Assembly (NCBI GenBank): GCA_013694685.1
Contig: JACDBY010000081.1
Coordinates: 1-9,379 of the forward strand
Source: Actinomycetota bacterium
Lineage (GTDB): Bacteria > Actinomycetota > Thermoleophilia > Gaiellales > Gaiellaceae
Reading direction: 5' to 3'
DNA: 9,379 bases
A program made the translations under genes and the position numbers. This document shows positions 6,054-9,379 of the stretch, in pieces (the stretch's first letter is position 1; every line of letters starts with the position of its first letter). The notes under the pieces are model-generated. The model saw nothing but the letters and a program-made list of their open reading frames with translations. It did not search any database and was not told where the DNA came from.

Positions 6054-6752
6054 TCAGCGCCCTTCGAGGCGCCGCAGCTGCGGTCGACACACGGAGTAGA
6101 AGACGGCGTATCCCGAGCACCACACGGCCGCGAAGACGGCCGACAGCGCGAGCGGTCGCGCGTGGGCGAGCGGATCGAGGAGGCCCTCGGCGAGACCGCC
6201 GAAGATCTTCGTCGGCTCCGTCACCACCTCCCACGAGTTCCAGCGCTGGTACCGCCCGAGGTGGACACCGATCCCGCTGAGGACGAGCGCACCAGCCGCG
6301 AAGAGCCAGCCCGCCATGCGCCCGAGGCGCGCCGAGACGACGGCCTGGACGAGATACAGGGAGACGAACCCGAGGAGGAGCCCGAGGGTCGCCGCGCCGA
6401 CGACGAGCACGGCGTCGTACCAGAAGATCCGACTCACGAGGTGATCGAGGATCTTCACGTCGGTGACGATGTACGGCGCGTTCGGGAGGAAGACGAGCCA
6501 TGCGGCTCCGAGCGGGAGGAGCGAACGACGACGCGCGCCGTTCCGGGCATGGTCGTAGACGACGAGCCCGAGCGCGAACGGGATCCAGGCGAGGAAGAGG
6601 TTCCAGACGAGGTTCGTCAACTCGAGGCTCTGATGCGTGACGACGCGAGCGGCGATGCCCACGACGACGGCCGCCGACGCGGCCAGGAGCGCCACCACGA
6701 GCACGAGCCGTCGCCGACTCGCCGTCCTCACCCCGGGCGCGTGCGTCCTCAC
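6054..6752 (-). CDS. DUF1361 family integral membrane protein
   Basis: This 232-residue protein matches DUF1361, a family of multi-pass membrane proteins with no established function. The recognisable blocks are NLFLAWIPFALGL (51-63), LVFLPNAPYIVTD (86-98), LLLGFVSLYLVQ (125-136) and HLGRYQRWNSWEVVTEP (164-180). About six hydrophobic segments are visible near residues 16-38, 45-66, 76-95, 110-138, 147-164 and 198-220. The N-terminus is arginine-rich, which favours a cytoplasmic start. The start is GTG at 6752, placing a -10-like TACCCT 7 bases upstream. A second in-frame GTG at 6731, within a repeated GTGAGGACG, would shorten the protein by 7 residues without touching the family region. It lies between hemW and hrcA, a position where I do not expect this family, so no role can be read from context. 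Confidence 0.88.
   Translation of the reverse strand: MRTHAPGVRTASRRRLVLVVALLAASAAVVVGIAARVVTHQSLELTNLVWNLFLAWIPFALGLVVYDHARNGARRRSLLPLGAAWLVFLPNAPYIVTDVKILDHLVSRIFWYDAVLVVGAATLGLLLGFVSLYLVQAVVSARLGRMAGWLFAAGALVLSGIGVHLGRYQRWNSWEVVTEPTKIFGGLAEGLLDPLAHARPLALSAVFAAVWCSGYAVFYSVCRPQLRRLEGR
6723..6752 (-). repeat. Direct repeat duplicating the DUF1361 start site
   Basis: The 9-mer GTGAGGACG occurs twice on the minus strand, at 6752-6744 and 6731-6723. The copies are 21 bases apart and in the same reading frame. Both copies begin with a GTG start codon in frame with DUF1361, so the start is ambiguous between residues 1 and 8. Confidence 0.6.
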
Positions 6753-6840
6753 ACGAGCGAGGGTAGCCCGGGTTTGTCGCGGTTCTGTTTGGAGTCACAC
6801 CGACACCTCGCCCGGTCGAGCAGGTCCCGAACCGTCGACG
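6753..6840. other. 88-base intergenic region between hemW and DUF1361
   Basis: This is the longest non-coding stretch in the window. Reading on the minus strand from the hemW stop, it starts with a weak nested dyad. Its outer arms are 6815-6819 and 6835-6839 (GTCGA/TCGAC), and its inner arms are 6823-6825 and 6831-6833. There is no T-run after it. A -10-like hexamer lies near its downstream end. I see no small ORF, RNA gene or repeat family in it. A transcription break between hemW and DUF1361 is plausible. Confidence 0.5.
6760..6765 (-). promoter_or_regulatory. Candidate -10 element for a leaderless DUF1361 transcript
   Basis: On the minus strand this reads TACCCT, fitting TANNNT, and it ends 7 bases before the GTG at 6752. 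That is the spacing expected when transcription begins at the start codon. No good -35 hexamer is present at 16-19 bases (the closest sequence reads AACAGA or ACAGAA). It lies in the longest intergenic gap, which supports a promoter here that could also drive hrcA-dnaJ and the genes downstream. Confidence 0.4.
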
Positions 6841-7962
6841 TCAGGCGAGGAGCTCCGCCGTCACGGCTCCGCCGAGCATCCGTCCGCGCGTGGTGAGGCG
6901 CACCCCTCCATCGACGCGCTCGACGAGCCCACCATCGACCAGCCGTTCGAGCGCCACGCGATCGACCGTCCCGTTCGCGTCGTCGAGCGCGAGCGGCTCG
7001 TCGAGCCGCAACCCGAGCATGAGCCTCTCGACGGCGCGCGTGGGCGCGTCGAGCTGCTCGAGCTCCCGCGGCGGGATGTCGCCCTCCCTGAGCGCCGCGA
7101 CGTACCGCCCGACCGACGGGAGGTTTCGCTGTCGCTCGTCGCCGAGCGTCGACACCGCCCCCACCCCGAGCCCGAGGTAGTCGGCCCCGCGCCAGATCGC
7201 CAGGTTGTGTCGCGCCCGGAGCTCGCGCCCGCCGTCGCGGCGGCAGAAGCTCGCCGTCTCGTACCAGCGGTAGCCCGCCCCGGTTAGCGTCTCGACGACG
7301 CGCTCGAAGTAACTCTCCATCGCCTCCGCCTGACGACGAAGCTCGGCTCCGTGCGTGTGCGTGAACCGCGTCCCCAGCTTCGCCTCGAGCTCGTAGCAGG
7401 AGAGGTGCTCCGGCTCGAGCGCCTGGGCGTCCGCGAGATCCGCGTCGAGGTCGGAGGCGCTCTGGCCCGGGATGCCGTACAGAAGATCGAGGGAGACGTT
7501 GTCGAAATTGGCATCACGAAGAGTGTGCACGGCGCGTCGGACGACGTCCGGTGTTGCGCGGCGCTCGAGCGTCTCGAGCAGCTTGGGCCTGAACGACTGG
7601 GCCCCGAGCGAGACGCGCGTGACGCCGTGAGCCCGCATGAGTGAGGCAAGCTCGGGCGTGACCGTCTCGGGATTCGCCTCGACCGTGACCTCCGACGCCT
7701 CGGGGAGGGCCGAGAGAATCCGTGCGAGCGCGTCCTTCCCGGTGAACGTCGGCGTGCCACCGCCGACGAAGATCGTCTCGAGCGGGTCGGTGAGACGATG
7801 GCGCTCAAGCTCCAGCTCGGCGAGGAGCGCGTCGGCGTACCCCGCGTGCTCGTCCACGCGCCCGACCGCCGTGACGAAGTCGCAGTACCCGCACCGGTGC
7901 ACGCAGAACGGAAGGTGGAGGTAGAGGTGCCGGACGGCCGGAAGCTCACGGCCTGCAATCAC
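6841..7962 (-). CDS. hemW: HemW, radical SAM heme chaperone-type protein
   Basis: The 373-residue product is a member of the HemN/HemW radical SAM family and fits HemW, a protein reported to bind heme and pass it to target enzymes. The cluster motif is CVHRCGYCDF with C20, C24 and C27. True oxygen-independent coproporphyrinogen dehydrogenase (HemN) carries a further cysteine two residues later, and here that position is F29, which favours HemW. VGGGTPT at 66-72 and the SLDLLYGIPGQS block are further family marks. The C-terminal HemN_C-like region, about 290-373, ends the protein at normal length. I chose GTG at 7962, which overlaps the stop of the upstream gene as GTGA. A longer frame to 8061 would add 33 arginine/proline-rich residues inside the neighbour and is unlikely. 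In many Gram-positive bacteria hemW directly follows lepA; here one gene intervenes. Confidence 0.94.
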   Translation of the reverse strand: MIAGRELPAVRHLYLHLPFCVHRCGYCDFVTAVGRVDEHAGYADALLAELELERHRLTDPLETIFVGGGTPTFTGKDALARILSALPEASEVTVEANPETVTPELASLMRAHGVTRVSLGAQSFRPKLLETLERRATPDVVRRAVHTLRDANFDNVSLDLLYGIPGQSASDLDADLADAQALEPEHLSCYELEAKLGTRFTHTHGAELRRQAEAMESYFERVVETLTGAGYRWYETASFCRRDGGRELRARHNLAIWRGADYLGLGVGAVSTLGDERQRNLPSVGRYVAALREGDIPPRELEQLDAPTRAVERLMLGLRLDEPLALDDANGTVDRVALERLVDGGLVERVDGGVRLTTRGRMLGGAVTAELLA

Positions 7963-8476
7963 GAGAGAAGGTCTGCGATTTGGGCCGCGATGTCGGCGGG
8001 CGCGTGGAGATCTGTCCGGAGGTGGGTGGCGAACGCGTCGTCGGCCAGCCGGCCGGAGCAACGGTCGACGCGCGCGCGGCCCCAGTCCTCGGCGCCCGAA
8101 CGTGAGACGAGCCTCGAGACGATCGTCTCGGTGGAGGCGAGAAGCGTGAAATGGGCGAGCCGATGCCGCATTCGGAGTTCGTCAACGATCTCCACGAAGA
8201 ACGGGGGTTCGACGATTGTCATGGGGACGATCACCGTCTGTCCTGTGTGGCGCACCAGCGAGGAGACCGTTTCTCGGGTCAGATCGCGCCAGGTCGGTAT
8301 CTCCTGGAAATCGTCGAGCTCCCATCCGGCGGGAACCGCGTCACGGAGCAGCGTCCCGAACGGCTCAGGGTCGAAGACCGTTGCTTCGATCAGACGGTCT
8401 CTCAGCAGTTCTGCGACCGATGACTTGCCAACACCGAACGGTCCGTTGAGCCACACGACTTCGGGTCGCGGACGGC

Positions 8477-8480
<4 letters not shown>
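7959..8480 (-). CDS. TmrB-like P-loop ATP-binding protein
   Basis: This 173-residue protein resembles Bacillus subtilis TmrB, an ATP-binding protein that confers tunicamycin resistance. The Walker A motif GPFGVGKS is at residues 13-20 after a hydrophobic strand (VVWLN). Stretches that I recall as shared with TmrB follow: VFDPEPFG (35-42), [10 protein letters not shown] (56-65), [13 protein letters not shown] (83-95), [11 protein letters not shown] (110-120) and VDRC (138-141). The length is close to that of TmrB (about 197), with a shorter C-terminus. Whether it acts on tunicamycin or is a small-molecule kinase of the same fold cannot be told. It is joined to lepA and hemW by 4-base GTGA overlaps on both sides. 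GC content of 8101-8460, counted by hand, is about 61% against about 74% in a hemW block and 67% in a lepA block. This suggests a later arrival. The start is GTG at 8480. Confidence 0.82.

Positions 8481-9379
<899 letters not shown>

Noticed and set aside
5264..6280. Plus-strand open frame of 338 codons opposite hrcA
   Set aside because: It is antisense to a full-length, motif-complete hrcA, and no domain is visible in it.
6815..6839. tRNA T-arm-like GGTTCGGGACC after hemW
   Set aside because: Its stem cannot be extended to 5 bp, and no acceptor, D or anticodon arm can be found around it.
5826..6896. Long plus-strand open frame of 356 codons
   Set aside because: It is antisense to hrcA and DUF1361, both confidently identified. 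The product is a charged, low-complexity D/E/R-rich string with no family resemblance, a normal by-product of high-GC codon usage.
7963..8061. 33-residue N-terminal extension of HemW
   Set aside because: The added segment is arginine/proline-rich and lies inside the TmrB-like gene. GTG at 7962 gives a standard HemW N-terminus and a GTGA overlap.

Overview
The window looks like chromosomal DNA of a high-GC Gram-positive-type bacterium, most likely an actinobacterium. A deep-branching class such as Thermoleophilia would fit, but that placement is inference from GC content, heavy GTG start use, scarce Shine-Dalgarno sequences and gene order. No 16S or other phylogenetic marker is present. Hand counts of 360-base blocks gave about 74% GC in hemW, 67% in lepA and 61% in the tmrB-like gene.

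Ten of the eleven genes are on the minus strand, so the right end of the window is upstream. In transcription order: lepA (back-translocating GTPase EF-4, C-terminal half only, running off the right edge at 9379), a TmrB-like P-loop protein, hemW (heme chaperone-type radical SAM protein), an 88-base gap, a DUF1361 membrane protein, hrcA (heat-shock repressor), dnaJ, prmA (ribosomal protein L11 methyltransferase), mtaB (tRNA methylthiotransferase), a HIT-family hydrolase, a GatB/YqeY-domain protein and a Nudix hydrolase. This is a version of the conserved lepA-hemW-hrcA-dnaJ-prmA-mtaB-yqeY neighbourhood of Gram-positive bacteria. It lacks grpE and dnaK between hrcA and dnaJ, and rsmE between prmA and mtaB. 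It carries extra genes between lepA and hemW (tmrB-like) and between hemW and hrcA (DUF1361). At the left edge one plus-strand gene, a DUF393 'DCC' thiol-disulfide oxidoreductase-like protein, converges on the Nudix gene and overlaps it by 77 bases.

The minus-strand genes are packed tightly: two 4-base GTGA overlaps, one TGATG overlap, overlaps of 11 and 13 bases, and a 4-base gap. The largest breaks are 88 bases before DUF1361, 46 bases before hrcA and 46 bases before prmA. The first two hold TANNNT -10-like hexamers 7 and 9 bases from the start codons, so near-leaderless transcription is possible. The shared theme is translation and protein quality control: elongation (LepA), ribosomal protein modification (PrmA), tRNA modification (MtaB) and chaperone function with its control (DnaJ, HrcA).

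I did not find a convincing previously undescribed system. The most unusual points are the low-GC TmrB-like gene embedded seamlessly between two housekeeping genes, the convergent coding overlap with a perfect hairpin inside it, and the rearranged heat-shock cluster. There are no RNA genes, CRISPR arrays, insertion sequences or attachment sites that I can support, and no gene-free stretch longer than about 90 bases.
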